This document shows, piece by piece, positions 28,153 through 39,020 of a DNA stretch of 64,000 nucleotides. The notes beneath the pieces were generated by a model. That model did not search any database. It saw only the letters and a list, made by a program, of their open reading frames with translations, and was not told where the DNA came from. This stretch comes from Corynebacterium ulceribovis DSM 45146 (GTDB lineage Bacteria; Actinomycetota; Actinomycetes; Mycobacteriales; Mycobacteriaceae). The translations under genes were made by a program, and so were the position numbers. How positions within the stretch are numbered: the first letter of the stretch is position 1; each line of letters begins with the position of its first letter. The DNA lies in assembly GCF_000372445.1 (NCBI RefSeq), contig NZ_AQUY01000001.1, forward strand, positions 998,824 through 1,062,823. The letters run 5' to 3'.

Positions 28153-28707
28153 ATGACTACTGACAAGACCGCTTCTGTAAGCGACATCAACTTCCCAGGC
28201 CCAGATCCGTACGCACCCTTGAAAGATCTTCCAGCTTTTACGCTGACTTCCACGGACATCACCGATGGGCAGCGTCTGCCAGAATCAGTCACTGAACCTG
28301 GCGGCGGTGATTCACCGCAGTTGGCATGGTCCGATCTTCCGGAAGGCACCAAGTCGATTGCCATCACTTGTTTTGACCCGGATGCACCTACTGCCTCGGG
28401 CTACTGGCACTGGGGCGTATTCAACATTCCAGTCTCGGTCACAGAGCTACCTACCGGTGCTGGTGCGGAAAACAGCACGGCGCTGCCAGCAGAGGCTATC
28501 CAGCTGCCTGGCGATTCCCTGCGCCGCGGCCACTACGGCGCAAATCCACCAGAGGGCCATGGCCCGCACCGCTATATGTATGCGGTTCATGCCGTGGACG
28601 TCGACAAGCTCGACATCCCAGAAGACATGCCAGTGACGGTGCTCGGATTCAATCTCTATTTCCACTCGCTTGGCCGGAGCATTATTACCGGCTGGTTTGA
28701 GCAGTAA
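28153..28707 (+). CDS. YbhB/YbcL family PEBP-like protein
   Basis: A 184-residue cytosolic protein of the phosphatidylethanolamine-binding / Raf-kinase-inhibitor-like family. Key motifs are SPQLAWSDLPEGTKSIAITCFDPDAP and the central HWGVFNIP, then YGANPPEGHGPHRY (the DPDxP and GxHR elements). Bacterial members bind small anionic ligands; the role is unknown. In M. tuberculosis the homologue (Rv2140c) also lies beside pyrD, as here. Confidence 0.93.
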   Translation: MTTDKTASVSDINFPGPDPYAPLKDLPAFTLTSTDITDGQRLPESVTEPGGGDSPQLAWSDLPEGTKSIAITCFDPDAPTASGYWHWGVFNIPVSVTELPTGAGAENSTALPAEAIQLPGDSLRRGHYGANPPEGHGPHRYMYAVHAVDVDKLDIPEDMPVTVLGFNLYFHSLGRSIITGWFEQ

Positions 28708-28761
28708 CGGAAGCACCCGAGCCCGAGAGCTGTACCCCTCGAGGGCTTTCGCCCGCGAACG

Positions 28762-29871
28762 CTACGGGGCAATCCACGGCAAATGCTCGCCCACGGCTTC
28801 GGACAGATTGTTCAGGCCGTGGGCTTTAACCTGCGCGGCCAGACCCAAATGAATATCCCGAATCCAGTCTGGGCCGCCGTAAATCAGTGGCGTGTAGCCC
28901 TGGAGCAGGCTCGCACCGGCACCAATGCGCTCCCATGCTTGTGCCGGGGTTTCAATACCACCGACCGACACCAACACCAGTTCCGTGCCGACTACAGCGT
29001 TCAGCAGTTCCAGCACTTCCAAGCTTCGAGCCGCAACTGGTGCGCCCGACAGCCCACCGGCACCAATGTCCGCAATCGTCTGCGCTGGGGTTTTCAGCCC
29101 GGCGCGGCTAATGGTGGTGTTCGTGGCGACAATGCCAGCTAGGCCCACTTCGCCGGCCAGCTCCGCCACGGAAATGACGTCATCGTCCGAGAGATCTGGG
29201 GCGATCTTCACCAGCACCGGCTTATCCGTTTCTTCACGAACCCCAGCCAGAATTGGTCGCAGCGACTCTACCGCCTGCAGATCGCGCAGCCCTGGCGTGT
29301 TCGGCGAAGACACATTCACAACGAGGAAGTCAGCCAGTGGTGCTAGGCGCTGCGCGGAGTAGCGGTAGTCAGCTTCGGCTTCTGCCAGCGGCGTAACTTT
29401 CGTTTTGCCAATGTTGATGCCAATAACGTCGCCGGTGCGTTTCCGGTTGGCTAGGTGCTTTTTGACGACATCGGCGCCTGGGTTGTTAAAGCCCATCCGG
29501 TTAATGATGCCGCGGTCTGCTGGCACTCGGAATAGTCGCGGCTGCGGGTTACCTGGCTGTGCTTTTGCGGTGACGGTACCAAGTTCGGCGTAGCCAAATC
29601 CCAGTGGCGACCACGCATCTGCCGCGTGCGCAGTTTTATCAAAGCCAGCGGCCAGACCCAGTGGTCGCGGGAACTTCACCCCAAATACCTCTTGTTCCAG
29701 CACTGGGTCAGTCACTGGCAAGGTACCCGCGAGGGCGGTGATAGCGCCCGGAGCTTTCTGGAGAACGTCTAGACCGGTGTTGAGCCAGTCATGGATCCGT
29801 TCTGGGGACACTTGGAACATGACTTTGAGGGCGGCGGCATAGGCTGCGTCGCGAAGTGGGTGCGCGGTCAC
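28762..29871 (-). CDS. pyrD: Dihydroorotate dehydrogenase (quinone), class 2
   Basis: A 369-residue membrane-associated flavoenzyme oxidising dihydroorotate to orotate with a quinone in pyrimidine synthesis. The N-terminal helical extension is followed by [15 protein letters not shown] (FMN-binding), [21 protein letters not shown] with the catalytic Ser, and VGGI near the phosphate site. Length and extension fit the class 2 enzyme. A 35-base gap separates it from the upstream lipoprotein gene on the same strand. Confidence 0.96.
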   Translation of the reverse strand: MTAHPLRDAAYAAALKVMFQVSPERIHDWLNTGLDVLQKAPGAITALAGTLPVTDPVLEQEVFGVKFPRPLGLAAGFDKTAHAADAWSPLGFGYAELGTVTAKAQPGNPQPRLFRVPADRGIINRMGFNNPGADVVKKHLANRKRTGDVIGINIGKTKVTPLAEAEADYRYSAQRLAPLADFLVVNVSSPNTPGLRDLQAVESLRPILAGVREETDKPVLVKIAPDLSDDDVISVAELAGEVGLAGIVATNTTISRAGLKTPAQTIADIGAGGLSGAPVAARSLEVLELLNAVVGTELVLVSVGGIETPAQAWERIGAGASLLQGYTPLIYGGPDWIRDIHLGLAAQVKAHGLNNLSEAVGEHLPWIAP

Positions 29872-29906
29872 GAAGTCCTCTTATTCCTCTTACTTAATTG
29901 TCCGGA

Positions 29907-31040
29907 TTAGTTGTCCTGGGGAGTGCTTGCCGGTTCAGCATCTGAGCCTACTTCGGGACGCTCTTTTTGCATGTCGGCTTCGAAAGCTTTCTTGCCTGAT
30001 TCCACGGCTTTATCCACGTCTGCTGCGGAAATATGCTGAATGCCAGCGCCAGTTGCCGAAGCAACAATCATGCCGCCATCGCCATCGGAGACCAGTGTCT
30101 GTCCGTCAGCAAGCAAATCCAATGAGGCCGCTTTGATTGGAACGCCGGTGGAAATATTCCACGCGGTGAGCACCGAACCTTCGGTAGAGGCGACCCAAGC
30201 CAGGTTGCGGGTGTCGTCCCACAGCACGGCCCACGGGCCAGCAGGAACTTCGCGGGACATGTTCAGCCGCAAAATGTCGTAGGTGGTGTAGACCAGCAGC
30301 TGGCTACCAATCGTGTCGGTGGCCAAAGCTGTGCCTGGGCCAGCCGGGACGAGTTGACCGAGCCCGGACCCGGCACGCAGCGCCGCACCGGCTTTGCTGT
30401 CTGGCAGCACCATGCCGTGAATCGAAGAATTCGGACGGTTCGCCTCTAGAACACGTTCGCCGCCGTCAGCCAATGGGATGCGCACCAGCTGGTTAGCGTG
30501 TTCGGATACTTTGAAGTTGTCCTCGAGGCTGTTGTCTGGGGAGAAAACCCGACGCACCCGGGAGTCAGCCACTGCTGCGAGGACATTGCCGTTTGCCAAC
30601 ATCGTCGCGGCGGAATATTCTTCGCCATCTTCGCCGACTGACAAGGTGTTATCGACTTTGCCTTCGGTGGAAATAATCTGCACAGCACCAGGGCAGGCCA
30701 GCACGAAACTGTCAATGCCAGCTTCCAAGTCCTGGCAGTTTTCTTGGATGGTCATGCGTTCGCCGTTTCCGGCTGCGACATCCTTCGCGGGGCCGACCAA
30801 CAGCGTATCGCCAGCGCGCAGCGCGACGGTGTCATTAACAAATGCCGCGTCGGTGACCTTCAGATCCGTTTCGGTCACAGTGCCAGCAGGTTCGGTTTGA
30901 GTAGGGGCGGCGGGCACTGGGGTGGCATTACCCAACCCCGGTCCGCCTTCGGCTGGTTCCGAATTGGAGGAACAACCCGCAATCAGTGCGGTCGCTGCAA
31001 CAGCTGCCAGCGCAGGAATCGGGGAGCGGCGCAAATTCAT
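29907..31040 (-). CDS. Lipoprotein, LppL-like (Rv2138 family)
   Basis: A ~377-residue exported lipoprotein. The signal peptide ends with lipobox LIAGC, and the mature protein has a Gly/Pro/Thr-rich linker. The body consists of repeated strand units (e.g. GDTLLVGPAKDV, GNVLAAVADSRV), suggesting a beta-propeller. Position upstream of pyrD matches lppL in mycobacteria. A GTG at 31043 immediately precedes the ATG at 31040; I use the ATG. Function unknown. Confidence 0.75.
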   Translation of the reverse strand: MNLRRSPIPALAAVAATALIAGCSSNSEPAEGGPGLGNATPVPAAPTQTEPAGTVTETDLKVTDAAFVNDTVALRAGDTLLVGPAKDVAAGNGERMTIQENCQDLEAGIDSFVLACPGAVQIISTEGKVDNTLSVGEDGEEYSAATMLANGNVLAAVADSRVRRVFSPDNSLEDNFKVSEHANQLVRIPLADGGERVLEANRPNSSIHGMVLPDSKAGAALRAGSGLGQLVPAGPGTALATDTIGSQLLVYTTYDILRLNMSREVPAGPWAVLWDDTRNLAWVASTEGSVLTAWNISTGVPIKAASLDLLADGQTLVSDGDGGMIVASATGAGIQHISAADVDKAVESGKKAFEADMQKERPEVGSDAEPASTPQDN

Positions 31041-31094
31041 CACGCTCTAAACGCTACTACACGGGTCAGACAGGCCAGTTATCGCGATAGTTGG

Positions 31095-32021
31095 CTAGTG
31101 CAACCGCAGCGCGGACACATCGGCGAGCGCTTCACCGATTGCTTTCGGCAGCCGCACATCGGCAGTGGCGAGCGCTTCATCTAACTGCTGTTCATTGCGC
31201 ACACTAATAATTGCGGCCGTCACCCCAGGCTGTTCCTGCACCCAGGACAGGGCCGCAGTACTCGGGGCAATGCCCAGCCCGTCGGCAGCCAGCTGCAACG
31301 CATCTAGAACAGTGTCCGAGCGGTGGTCCAGCCGATCGAGCACCTCCGCGCCACCAACGGGGTCAGCGCCCCGCGAATCGGTGGGCACTTGCTCCCGGTA
31401 TTTGCCGGACAAGACGCCTTGGGCCAGTGCGCGTCCAGCCAAAAACCCCAGACCAAGGTGGGCTGCCGCAGGTAGGACCTCATCTTCCACGTCGCGGTTC
31501 AATAGGCTGTAGCTTGCCGACGCCGCGACGAGGCCCTCTGTGACCGCGAGCTGCCATCCGCGATAGCCGCGCGCCCCGACATACCGGACTTTTCCAGCTC
31601 GCACCGCGCCGACCAGCGTGTCTGCAACTTCCTCGGGCGGGGTGCGCATATCCCACCAGGCAACCGACCACAGGTCGAGATAGTCAGTTCCCAGTGCCCG
31701 CAGGCGCTCGTCAAGCTGCCGAATTAAATTCCGGCGAGAACAATCCACTCGGCGCCCAACAGGTTTGCGTGGGTCGACGCCGGACACTGCGGACAGGCAA
31801 ATTTCGTCGCGGGGCAGTTGACTGAGCACTGTTGCCAGCATGTCGTCAGCAACCCCATAGGTGTCGGGTTGGGACGCTTCCAGCAAACTTCCCCCAGCAT
31901 CCAGGAATTGTCGGGCAATGTTCTCAGCTGTTTCTAGTGAGACATCGACGCCCCAGCGGTCGGCCCCGAGCCCTAACCGTGAGACCCGCAAACCGCTGCG
32001 ACCTACTTGCCTGTGTTCCAT
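31095..32021 (-). CDS. Aldo/keto reductase-fold protein, probably inactive
   Basis: A 308-residue TIM-barrel protein clearly in the aldo/keto reductase family (N-terminal [21 protein letters not shown]; the C-terminal NADPH-binding region [21 protein letters not shown]). Of the Asp-Tyr-Lys-His tetrad only Tyr55 (DTYG) is retained. The aspartate appears as Glu48, the lysine position reads CLSAVSG without Lys, and the histidine is Ala121 (SVAWWD). The cofactor-binding region looks intact. It is divergent from uppP, 66 bases away. Confidence 0.82.
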   Translation of the reverse strand: MEHRQVGRSGLRVSRLGLGADRWGVDVSLETAENIARQFLDAGGSLLEASQPDTYGVADDMLATVLSQLPRDEICLSAVSGVDPRKPVGRRVDCSRRNLIRQLDERLRALGTDYLDLWSVAWWDMRTPPEEVADTLVGAVRAGKVRYVGARGYRGWQLAVTEGLVAASASYSLLNRDVEDEVLPAAAHLGLGFLAGRALAQGVLSGKYREQVPTDSRGADPVGGAEVLDRLDHRSDTVLDALQLAADGLGIAPSTAALSWVQEQPGVTAAIISVRNEQQLDEALATADVRLPKAIGEALADVSALRLH

Positions 32022-32087
32022 AGCAATTCAATGTACCGGGCTTGGGGTACCGCACCAACGGGGACTTCCGGAGTAGTGTCAAGCCTC

Positions 32088-32948
32088 GTGATTACCTCCG
32101 CTTCTGTCGCGGCCACCGAATCCATGTCTTGGCTGCAAGTTATTGTGCTGTCCATCGTCCAAGGTCTGACCGAGTTTTTGCCGGTCAGTTCCTCCGGCCA
32201 CCTCCGGATTGTGTCACAGCTGTTCTGGGGCACCGATGCCGGTGCTTCGTTTACCGCTGTGGTGCAGTTGGGCACTGAGCTGGCGGTGCTGGTGTTCTTC
32301 GCCAAAGACATCTGGTCGATTGCGGTGGGTTGGCTCAAAGGCCTCGTCAATAAGGCTGAGCGGGGCGACCATTGGCGAATGGGCTGGATGGTCATTGTCG
32401 GTACCTTGCCGATTGGCATTATCGGTTTCCTCTTTCAGGACTATATTCGCGACGCGCTCCGCAACCTGTGGATCACCGCGACGGTGCTGGTGCTGTTTTC
32501 ATTCGTCTTCATTTGGGCGGAGAAGGTCGGTAAGAAGCAGCGCACTTACGACAAGCTGAATATGGCCGACGCCATCTGGATGGGTTTTGCCCAGTGCTTG
32601 GCGCTGATCCCAGGTGTGTCGCGCTCGGGCGGCACAGTGTCGGCTGGTTTGTTCCGCAATTTGGACCGCGAGGTCGCTACCCGGTTTTCCTTCCTGCTGG
32701 CTATCCCAGCGGTGCTGGCGTCCGGGCTGTTTTCACTTCCAGACGCCTTCGACCCCGCCAATGGTCAGGCAGCCTCGGCCGCGCAGCTTGGTGTTGGCGT
32801 AGTTATTTGTTTTGTGCTCGGTTACGCCTCTATTGCCTGGCTGCTGCGTTTCGTCGCACATCATTCCTTCTCCTGGTTCGCGGCGTACCGTATCCCAGCT
32901 GGCTTGTTGGTGATGCTGCTGCTGGCTACCGGGGTCATCTCGGCGTAA
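32088..32948 (+). CDS. uppP: Undecaprenyl-diphosphatase
   Basis: A ~286-residue integral membrane phosphatase that recycles the lipid carrier undecaprenyl diphosphate for cell-wall synthesis. It has the two signature motifs: [13 protein letters not shown] (with the catalytic Glu/Ser/His region) and [15 protein letters not shown], then FSFLLAIP. About eight hydrophobic segments are present. The start is uncertain: GTG 32088 is chosen; GTG 32076 and ATG 32124 are in frame. The gap to mshC is 27 bases, so they may form one transcript. Confidence 0.94.
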   Translation: MITSASVAATESMSWLQVIVLSIVQGLTEFLPVSSSGHLRIVSQLFWGTDAGASFTAVVQLGTELAVLVFFAKDIWSIAVGWLKGLVNKAERGDHWRMGWMVIVGTLPIGIIGFLFQDYIRDALRNLWITATVLVLFSFVFIWAEKVGKKQRTYDKLNMADAIWMGFAQCLALIPGVSRSGGTVSAGLFRNLDREVATRFSFLLAIPAVLASGLFSLPDAFDPANGQAASAAQLGVGVVICFVLGYASIAWLLRFVAHHSFSWFAAYRIPAGLLVMLLLATGVISA

Positions 32949-32975
32949 TCCGCGGCACTGCCTACACTGTTACTC

Positions 32976-34259
32976 ATGCGTTCATGGCCACGTCCACAAG
33001 TTCCCGTCATTCCCGGCACGTTCCCGACCTTGTCGCTGTTCGATACGTCGGCAGGCAAGGTACGGCCCGTCAATTTGCTTGTTGACGAACCGGCCCGGAT
33101 GTATGTCTGCGGAATCACCCCGTACGACGCAACTCACTTGGGGCATGCAGCAACGTACTTAACTTTCGACCTGATTTACCGCCTCTTCCTTGATGCTGGC
33201 CACAAGGTCGAGTACGTCCAAAACATCACAGACGTAGATGACCCGCTGTTTGAACGAGCACAGCGCGATGGGGTGGACTGGCAAGAGCTGGGTGACAGCC
33301 AAATCGACCTCTTCCGCAGTGACATGGAAGCGCTGTCGGTTATTCCGCCGCAGCACTACATTGGTGCAATTGAATCGGTCGATGAAGTCATTGAGATGGT
33401 CGGCAAACTGTTGGATATCGGCGCTGCGTACGTCGTGGATGCCGACGAGTACCGAGACATCTATTTCGACCGGAACTTCACCCCGGATTTCGGCTATGAG
33501 TCGAACTACGATGCCGAAACCATGGCGGAGTTTTTCGCCGAACGAGGCGGCGACCCCGACCGCCCAGGCAAACGTGACCCCCTCGACGCTCTGCTGTGGC
33601 GCGCAGCTCGCGACGGCGAACCTTCCTGGGACGCACCGTTTGGTGCAGGTCGGCCTGGTTGGCATATCGAGTGCTCTGCCATTGCCGTTAATCGCTTGGG
33701 TATGGGCTTTACCGTCCAGGGCGGCGGCTCGGACCTGATTTTCCCACACCACGAGTACTCAGCTGCGCATGCAGAAGCTGTGCACGGTGGTAGGATGGCT
33801 GATTTCTATGTCCACTCGGCGATGATTCAACTCGATGGCGTGAAAATGTCCAAGTCCCTTGGCAACCTGGTTTTCGTCAGCAAGCTCACGGCAGCGGGCA
33901 CAGATCCTTCGGCGATTCGCCTTGGGGTGTTTGCTGGCCACTACCGCGAAGACCGGTCCTGGTCGGATGAGGTGCTGCGTACCGCTACGCAGCGGCTAGC
34001 TACCTGGCGGGCAGCGGTAGCGAGCCCGCAACGGCCAGCCGCCCCGGCAATCACCGAGCTACGTGCCGCTTTGGCCAACGACTTGGACACCCCAACGGCT
34101 CTCACTGTGGTGGACCAGTGGGCGGCCCCAGACAGCGAGCAGGTAAGCGGGGCAGAGGGTGCCGCCGCGGCAGATAGTCCCGCTGCGCCAGAGGTCACGG
34201 CCGCCGATGGGGAGGCGATGCGCGCGGCGGTCGACGCGCTGCTTGGCGTGAAGTTGTAG
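32976..34259 (+). CDS. mshC: L-cysteine:1D-myo-inositol-2-amino-2-deoxy-alpha-D-glucopyranoside ligase
   Basis: A 427-residue enzyme of mycothiol synthesis joining cysteine to glucosaminyl-inositol with ATP. It is related to cysteinyl-tRNA synthetase and shows the HIGH-like motif in [12 protein letters not shown], the zinc-site region (YVCGITPYD ... [24 protein letters not shown]) and KMSKS ([11 protein letters not shown]). The anticodon-binding domain of CysS is replaced by a short helical C terminus, as expected for MshC. ATG 32976. Confidence 0.96.
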   Translation: MRSWPRPQVPVIPGTFPTLSLFDTSAGKVRPVNLLVDEPARMYVCGITPYDATHLGHAATYLTFDLIYRLFLDAGHKVEYVQNITDVDDPLFERAQRDGVDWQELGDSQIDLFRSDMEALSVIPPQHYIGAIESVDEVIEMVGKLLDIGAAYVVDADEYRDIYFDRNFTPDFGYESNYDAETMAEFFAERGGDPDRPGKRDPLDALLWRAARDGEPSWDAPFGAGRPGWHIECSAIAVNRLGMGFTVQGGGSDLIFPHHEYSAAHAEAVHGGRMADFYVHSAMIQLDGVKMSKSLGNLVFVSKLTAAGTDPSAIRLGVFAGHYREDRSWSDEVLRTATQRLATWRAAVASPQRPAAPAITELRAALANDLDTPTALTVVDQWAAPDSEQVSGAEGAAAADSPAAPEVTAADGEAMRAAVDALLGVKL

Positions 34260-34310
34260 AACTTTCGCTTGGAGGCTGCGCGCGGTGACTATCTGCGCCA
34301 TACTGTGGAT

Positions 34311-34691
34311 ATGAGTATTCGATCTCGTTTCCAGCCCGAGCTAGATGAGTTCATCGACAACCTCAATACTTACGCAACCGGCTCTTACCTGCGTGAAGAT
34401 GAGCGCGAGTTGTGGGATGAGCCTTTTGACCCAGCTGCTGTCCCACAGGTAGCCGAAGTTCTGACGAACTACCTAGACGCGCTGGATAAACTCGGCGAGT
34501 CCGGCACCGAAGAAACTGTGCTTGCCGTGATGGATTCCTTCACGGAAAAACTCAATGAGGTCAACGCACGTTTCGAAGATGCCGTCATCGACGATGATGA
34601 GCGCGCTGACATTGTCGCGCTCATGACGTCCGCCGCGCATGCGGCTGGTCTGTCATCCGAACACACCGACCTGAAAAACCGCGAATTCTAG
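34311..34691 (+). CDS. Small conserved hypothetical protein
   Basis: A 126-residue acidic, mostly helical cytosolic protein with no motif that I recognise. Sequence such as EDERELWDEPFDPAAVPQVAEVLTNYL suggests a small all-alpha fold. The ATG at 34311 follows mshC by 51 bases and may be read with it. It ends six bases before the convergent thioesterase-like gene. Confidence 0.65.
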   Translation: MSIRSRFQPELDEFIDNLNTYATGSYLREDERELWDEPFDPAAVPQVAEVLTNYLDALDKLGESGTEETVLAVMDSFTEKLNEVNARFEDAVIDDDERADIVALMTSAAHAAGLSSEHTDLKNREF

Positions 34692-34697
34692 CTAGCG

Positions 34698-35501
34698 CTA
34701 TTTCGGCTGAGGCCGCACGAGCAGGGCTTGTGCGGCCCGACCGACAGCGCCCTTTTCGTCATAAAGCACGGTCCCGGTCATACCCACGCCATCCGGACCG
34801 ATATTTCCGCGCGCCCTAATGCCCAACCAGCCGAATTCTGGTTCCCGGTGGAAATGCACCGTCAAATCCACATTCATAAACGCCCAGTCTTTCGGGTTGA
34901 GCACCGCACCAATGCCATTGGCGGTGTCAACCACACTCATTGCATGCTCAATGGCGGTCGGTTCTTCAGCTGCCACGACCTGGTGCTCCGTATTCACCCA
35001 GTGCATCTGCGGTTCGGTTTCCAGGCCAGGTTCATGTGCGGACCGGGCCACAATCGACTGGATGTAACCGCCTTCCCAATCCTTCAGCGGCACATTGTCT
35101 TCGGTGCATTCGGCGAGGGAAGGTACTGCGGCTTCGCGGGTGTGTTCAATCTCGGAGGTATCAAAGGTGGCAAGTCGCCATGAGGTCGCTACGACGCAGG
35201 GCCGCCATTCGCCACGAGATTCGGCGAGGATTTCGGTTTCGAGCTTTTTGATCTGCTTGCCAGGTCGAACAATGCGGGTGCGGGCGCGCAGCTCCGTGTA
35301 GGGGACTGGTCCGAGCAGGTTAACGGTAATCCGTGCGGTGCGCATACCGTCGTCGGGGCTGAAGCGCTCTAGTTCGCGGCTGGCGAGCGCTGCTGGTGGG
35401 GAACCGTGTTGGAAGGCGCCCCATGCGCCGTGGGTGTGTTCGGTGGGCAGGTAGCGGTTAAGGCCGTCATCTGTGGTGCCTAGGAACTCGTAGTAAGCCA
35501 T
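34698..35501 (-). CDS. Thioesterase family (double hot-dog) protein
   Basis: A 267-residue protein resembling the acyl-CoA thioesterase-like superfamily with two hot-dog repeats: an N-terminal half with GAWGAFQHGSPPAALASRELERF and a C-terminal half with WAFMNVDLTVHFHREPEFGWLGIRARGNIGPDGVGMTGTVLYDEKG. Catalytic residues are not obvious. It probably binds or hydrolyses an acyl-thioester or lipid. The ATG at 35501 is the best-placed start; the frame is open further upstream but that region contains no family similarity. Confidence 0.8.
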   Translation of the reverse strand: MAYYEFLGTTDDGLNRYLPTEHTHGAWGAFQHGSPPAALASRELERFSPDDGMRTARITVNLLGPVPYTELRARTRIVRPGKQIKKLETEILAESRGEWRPCVVATSWRLATFDTSEIEHTREAAVPSLAECTEDNVPLKDWEGGYIQSIVARSAHEPGLETEPQMHWVNTEHQVVAAEEPTAIEHAMSVVDTANGIGAVLNPKDWAFMNVDLTVHFHREPEFGWLGIRARGNIGPDGVGMTGTVLYDEKGAVGRAAQALLVRPQPK

Positions 35502-35594
35502 GCCTTGAAGATAATGGTGGTCCGCGTCACAAGTTGCGCATTGGAAAAATTCGCAACCATAACAATCTGGACGGGGGCGGTACGGTAGGGAACT

Positions 35595-36320
35595 ATGCGC
35601 GCAATTTTGTGGGACATGGATGGCACTTTGATCAACACTGAACCGTTGTGGGAGCAGGCCACTTACGAACTGTCGGAGCGACTTGGGCGTCGGTTGACCC
35701 CGGAGCGACGCGAGGCCACCATCGGCTGCGCACTGCGCGACACCATGGCTATCCTTGCGGCTTGGACTGGCCGCGAGCTCACCGAAGAGCTCATTCGCGA
35801 CGGCAACACCTTCTTCCACGCCCGCATGACCGACCTATTGTCCGGTGGTATTTCTTTCCGCCCCGGCATAAAAACTTTGCTTAATGACGGATTGGCCGCT
35901 GGCATTCCGATGGTCGTGGTGACAAATACCCAACGCGTGCTCGCTGATATCTGCATCGCAGCCATGGGTCCCGAATTTTTCGTTGCGTCCGTAGCCGGGA
36001 ATGAGGTGGAGCACCCGAAGCCGGGCGCCGACCCATATATCAAGGGGGCGTTCCTGGCGGGGGTACCGCCGGAGCAGGCATTGGTCATTGAGGACTCAAA
36101 GACTGGGGCAACAGCGGGGCTCGCTGCGGGATGCCGCACCTTGTACTTGCCGATGGATGACGCCAATGTGCCACCGGCTACCAGCAGCTCAAAGCCTGCC
36201 GGTTCGATAATTATGGATGAGGCCTTCCCAGGGCAGCAGCGCACCAATTTGGGGAGTACTTCGTTGTCAGATCTGCAGCAGGTGTTTGATTTCGGGGGTC
36301 AAGTGCCCACCATCGGGTAG
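35595..36320 (+). CDS. HAD-superfamily hydrolase
   Basis: A 241-residue haloacid-dehalogenase-like phosphatase. Motif I is [12 protein letters not shown] (nucleophile Asp7), motif II is VVVTNTQ, and motifs III/IV are HPKPGADPY and [17 protein letters not shown] helical cap lies between motifs I and II. The substrate is unknown. It ends 11 bases before hisE; the same arrangement occurs in other actinobacteria and suggests co-transcription. Confidence 0.9.
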   Translation: MRAILWDMDGTLINTEPLWEQATYELSERLGRRLTPERREATIGCALRDTMAILAAWTGRELTEELIRDGNTFFHARMTDLLSGGISFRPGIKTLLNDGLAAGIPMVVVTNTQRVLADICIAAMGPEFFVASVAGNEVEHPKPGADPYIKGAFLAGVPPEQALVIEDSKTGATAGLAAGCRTLYLPMDDANVPPATSSSKPAGSIIMDEAFPGQQRTNLGSTSLSDLQQVFDFGGQVPTIG

Positions 36321-36331
36321 AACGTGAAACA

Positions 36332-36604
36332 ATGGCCGACGTGAAGAACTTTGACTCCCTCTACGCAGAACTGCTGGATCGTGCCCAGAATCGCCCGGAA
36401 GGTTCCGGCACCGTAGCGGCATTGGATGCCGGCGTGCATGCGCAAGGCAAGAAAATCGTAGAGGAAGCTGGCGAAGTATGGCTCGCAGCTGAGTACCAGT
36501 CTGATGATGAGCTGGCAGAGGAAATTTCCCAGCTTATCTACTGGCTGCAGGTGGTCATGGTCGGTCGCGGCCTGACCCCAGAAGACATCTACCGCAAGCT
36601 CTAA
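36332..36604 (+). CDS. hisE: Phosphoribosyl-ATP pyrophosphatase
   Basis: A 90-residue MazG-fold enzyme of the second step of histidine synthesis, hydrolysing phosphoribosyl-ATP to phosphoribosyl-AMP. The conserved [16 protein letters not shown] (metal-binding Glu residues) and the [17 protein letters not shown] segment are intact. The ATG at 36332 is used; GTG 36341 is possible. hisG follows after 37 bases. Confidence 0.95.
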   Translation: MADVKNFDSLYAELLDRAQNRPEGSGTVAALDAGVHAQGKKIVEEAGEVWLAAEYQSDDELAEEISQLIYWLQVVMVGRGLTPEDIYRKL

Positions 36605-36641
36605 CCCAACACTTTCACCCACAATCGGAGATACCGACCTA

Positions 36642-37487
36642 ATGCTGCGCGTTGCTGTACCAAATAAGGGTTCCTTGTCAGAAGCCGCCATGGAGATCCT
36701 GAAGGAAGCAGGCTACCCAAGCCGAGGCGATTCCAAGGCCCTCACCATCATGGATGAGACCAACCAGGTGGAGTTTTTCTTCCTGCGGCCAAAAGACATC
36801 GCCATCTATGTAGCTAAAGGCCATCTAGACCTTGGTATCACCGGCCGCGACCTTGCCGGCGATTCGCAGTCGGCAGTCCAGGAAGTGTTGGAGCTTGGTT
36901 TCGGCGGTTCGACTTTCCGCTACGCCGCACCAGCGGAGCAGTCGTGGACCGTGGACATGCTCGACGGCAAGCGCATTGCTACGTCGTACCCGAACCTGGT
37001 ACGCGAAGACTTGGCACGTCGCGGTTTGAACGCAACCGTTATCCGGTTGGATGGCGCCGTGGAAATTTCCATCAAGCTGGGCGTGGCCGATGCGATTGCC
37101 GATGTGGTGTCGACCGGCCGGACACTGCGTCAGCAGGGGTTGGCACCGTTTGGTGAGCCAATCGTCGAATCCGAAGCGGTGGTCATTGTCCGCGAAGGCC
37201 GGGATGTCACCCCAGAGATGGAAGTCCTACTGCACCGCATCCGCGGTATTTTGCAGGCACAGGCCTACCTGATGCTGGACTACAACGTGCCTGCCCAGCT
37301 GTTGGATGAGGCCATTAAGCTGACTCCTGGTCTGTCGTCGCCGACGGTGTCGCCACTGGCGGATGAGAACTGGGTTGCGGTGCGGGCGATGGTGCCGCGT
37401 AAGAGCGCAAACCACTTGATGGACCAGCTGTACAGCGTGGGGGCGCGTGCTATTTTGGCGTCCGATTTGCGCATTGTTCGTACTTAA
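36642..37487 (+). CDS. hisG: ATP phosphoribosyltransferase (long form)
   Basis: A 281-residue long-form HisG, the feedback-regulated first enzyme of histidine synthesis. N-terminal [13 protein letters not shown], the PRPP-binding region [16 protein letters not shown], and the C-terminal regulatory ACT-like domain (residues ~210-281, [20 protein letters not shown]) are present. The presence of the third domain means it does not need HisZ. It follows hisE directly. Confidence 0.96.
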   Translation: MLRVAVPNKGSLSEAAMEILKEAGYPSRGDSKALTIMDETNQVEFFFLRPKDIAIYVAKGHLDLGITGRDLAGDSQSAVQEVLELGFGGSTFRYAAPAEQSWTVDMLDGKRIATSYPNLVREDLARRGLNATVIRLDGAVEISIKLGVADAIADVVSTGRTLRQQGLAPFGEPIVESEAVVIVREGRDVTPEMEVLLHRIRGILQAQAYLMLDYNVPAQLLDEAIKLTPGLSSPTVSPLADENWVAVRAMVPRKSANHLMDQLYSVGARAILASDLRIVRT

Positions 37488-37506
37488 TAAGAAAGGCCAA
37501 TGGTCA

Positions 37507-38982
37507 ATGACTGAGCCGGTAGTGTCAGAAGGTTCGCAGCGGACTGAAGAGGACCTACTTGGTCCCATGACGGTGCCCAATACCGCTTTCTACGGTGTGC
37601 ATGCACAGCGCGCTATGAGTAACTTCCAGATTTCGGGCACCACGGTCTCCGATATTCCGGAGTTTGTGCGCGGGATGGTGCTGGTAAAGAAGGCTGCGGC
37701 GCTGGCTAACGGCCGCATTGGTACGTTGCCGCAGGATGTCGCTGATGTCATTGTGTGGGCTTGCGACCAGGTGTTGCTACAGGGCCGGTGCATGGATCAG
37801 TTCCCGATTGATCTCTTCCAGGGTGGTGCGGGCACCAGTCTGAATATGAACACCAATGAGGTCATTGCGAACCTGGCGCTCGAGCACCTTGGCTACGAGA
37901 AGGGCCGCTACGACATCATCAATCCCAATGACGATGTTAATAAGTGCCAGTCCACAAATGATGCTTATCCAACCGGCCTGCGCCTGGCTGTAGTGGAATC
38001 CATTGAGGACCTCAAGCAGACAATCGCTGACCTAGTCGCTGCGCTGCATGTCAAGGGCGAAGAGTTCGCGGACATTATCACGATGGGTCGCACTCAGCTG
38101 CAGGACGCAGTGCCAATGTCGCTGGGGCGCGAGTTCGCAGCGTTTGCCAATAACCTTGATGAAGAGCTCAATGTCATCACCAGCGCTGCGGTTGATTTGC
38201 TGTCCATTAACTTGGGCGCCACCGCAATCGGTACCGGTGTGAACACTCCGGGTAATTACCGCGACGCTGTTGTGCAGGCACTTCGGGAAGTCACTGGCTT
38301 AGAGGTGCTGTCATCCACGGACCTCATCGAAGCTACTTCGGATACTGGCGACTACGTGCGGGTGCATTCGGCGCTCAAGCGTGTGGCGATGAAGTTGTCG
38401 AAGATGTGCAATGACTTGCGGTTGCTGTCATCGGGTCCACGTGCTGGTCTCAATGAGATTAACCTGCCGGTCCGTCAGGCAGGCTCGTCGATTATGCCGG
38501 CCAAGGTCAATCCGGTTATCCCCGAAGTGGTTAACCAGGTGTGCTTTAAGGTGTTCGGCAATGATGTCACCTTGACGATGGCTGCGGAGGCCGGTCAGCT
38601 GCAGCTCAACGTCATGGAGCCAGTGATTGCGCAGTGCTTGTTCGAGTCAATTAGCTTGCTGCGCAATGCTGCGACGACACTGCACGAGCTGTGCATTGAG
38701 GGCATCACCGCCAACCCGGATGTCTGCCGCGCCTATGTGGAGAATTCGATTGGCATCGTGACGTACCTGAACCCTCTGATTGGCCACCACATGGGCGATC
38801 TGTTGGGTAAAGAGGCCGCAGCTACCGGCCGGAGTGTGCGTGACCTAGTGTTGGAACGGGGCTTGTTGACGCAAACCCAGATCGACGAGGCGCTGAGCCC
38901 AGAAAACCTGATGAATCCAACGTATCTGGGCAGGGTCTACGCCGCGGATGAGACCCGTTTCACGGAGCTACCGACTAAGTAG
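37507..38982 (+). CDS. aspA: Aspartate ammonia-lyase
   Basis: A 491-residue fumarase/aspartase-superfamily enzyme converting aspartate to fumarate and ammonia. The superfamily signature [15 protein letters not shown] holds the SS-loop base. [13 protein letters not shown] and the [10 protein letters not shown] segments also match aspartase. The ATG at 37507 is preceded at ~10 bases by AAAGG. It follows hisG by 19 bases, the arrangement known in corynebacteria. Confidence 0.95.
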   Translation: MTEPVVSEGSQRTEEDLLGPMTVPNTAFYGVHAQRAMSNFQISGTTVSDIPEFVRGMVLVKKAAALANGRIGTLPQDVADVIVWACDQVLLQGRCMDQFPIDLFQGGAGTSLNMNTNEVIANLALEHLGYEKGRYDIINPNDDVNKCQSTNDAYPTGLRLAVVESIEDLKQTIADLVAALHVKGEEFADIITMGRTQLQDAVPMSLGREFAAFANNLDEELNVITSAAVDLLSINLGATAIGTGVNTPGNYRDAVVQALREVTGLEVLSSTDLIEATSDTGDYVRVHSALKRVAMKLSKMCNDLRLLSSGPRAGLNEINLPVRQAGSSIMPAKVNPVIPEVVNQVCFKVFGNDVTLTMAAEAGQLQLNVMEPVIAQCLFESISLLRNAATTLHELCIEGITANPDVCRAYVENSIGIVTYLNPLIGHHMGDLLGKEAAATGRSVRDLVLERGLLTQTQIDEALSPENLMNPTYLGRVYAADETRFTELPTK

Positions 38983-39020
38983 CTGGCGGCTCTGCGCTCT
39001 TGGAATGCGGCCGCTTCGCG

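Noticed and set aside
28708..28761. Terminator hairpin between the PEBP-like gene and pyrD
   Set aside because: Only about five paired bases (AGCCC/GGGCT) and no T run.
32007..32087. N-terminal extension of UppP from 32007
   Set aside because: It overlaps the promoter and start of the divergent aldo/keto reductase gene and has no family similarity.
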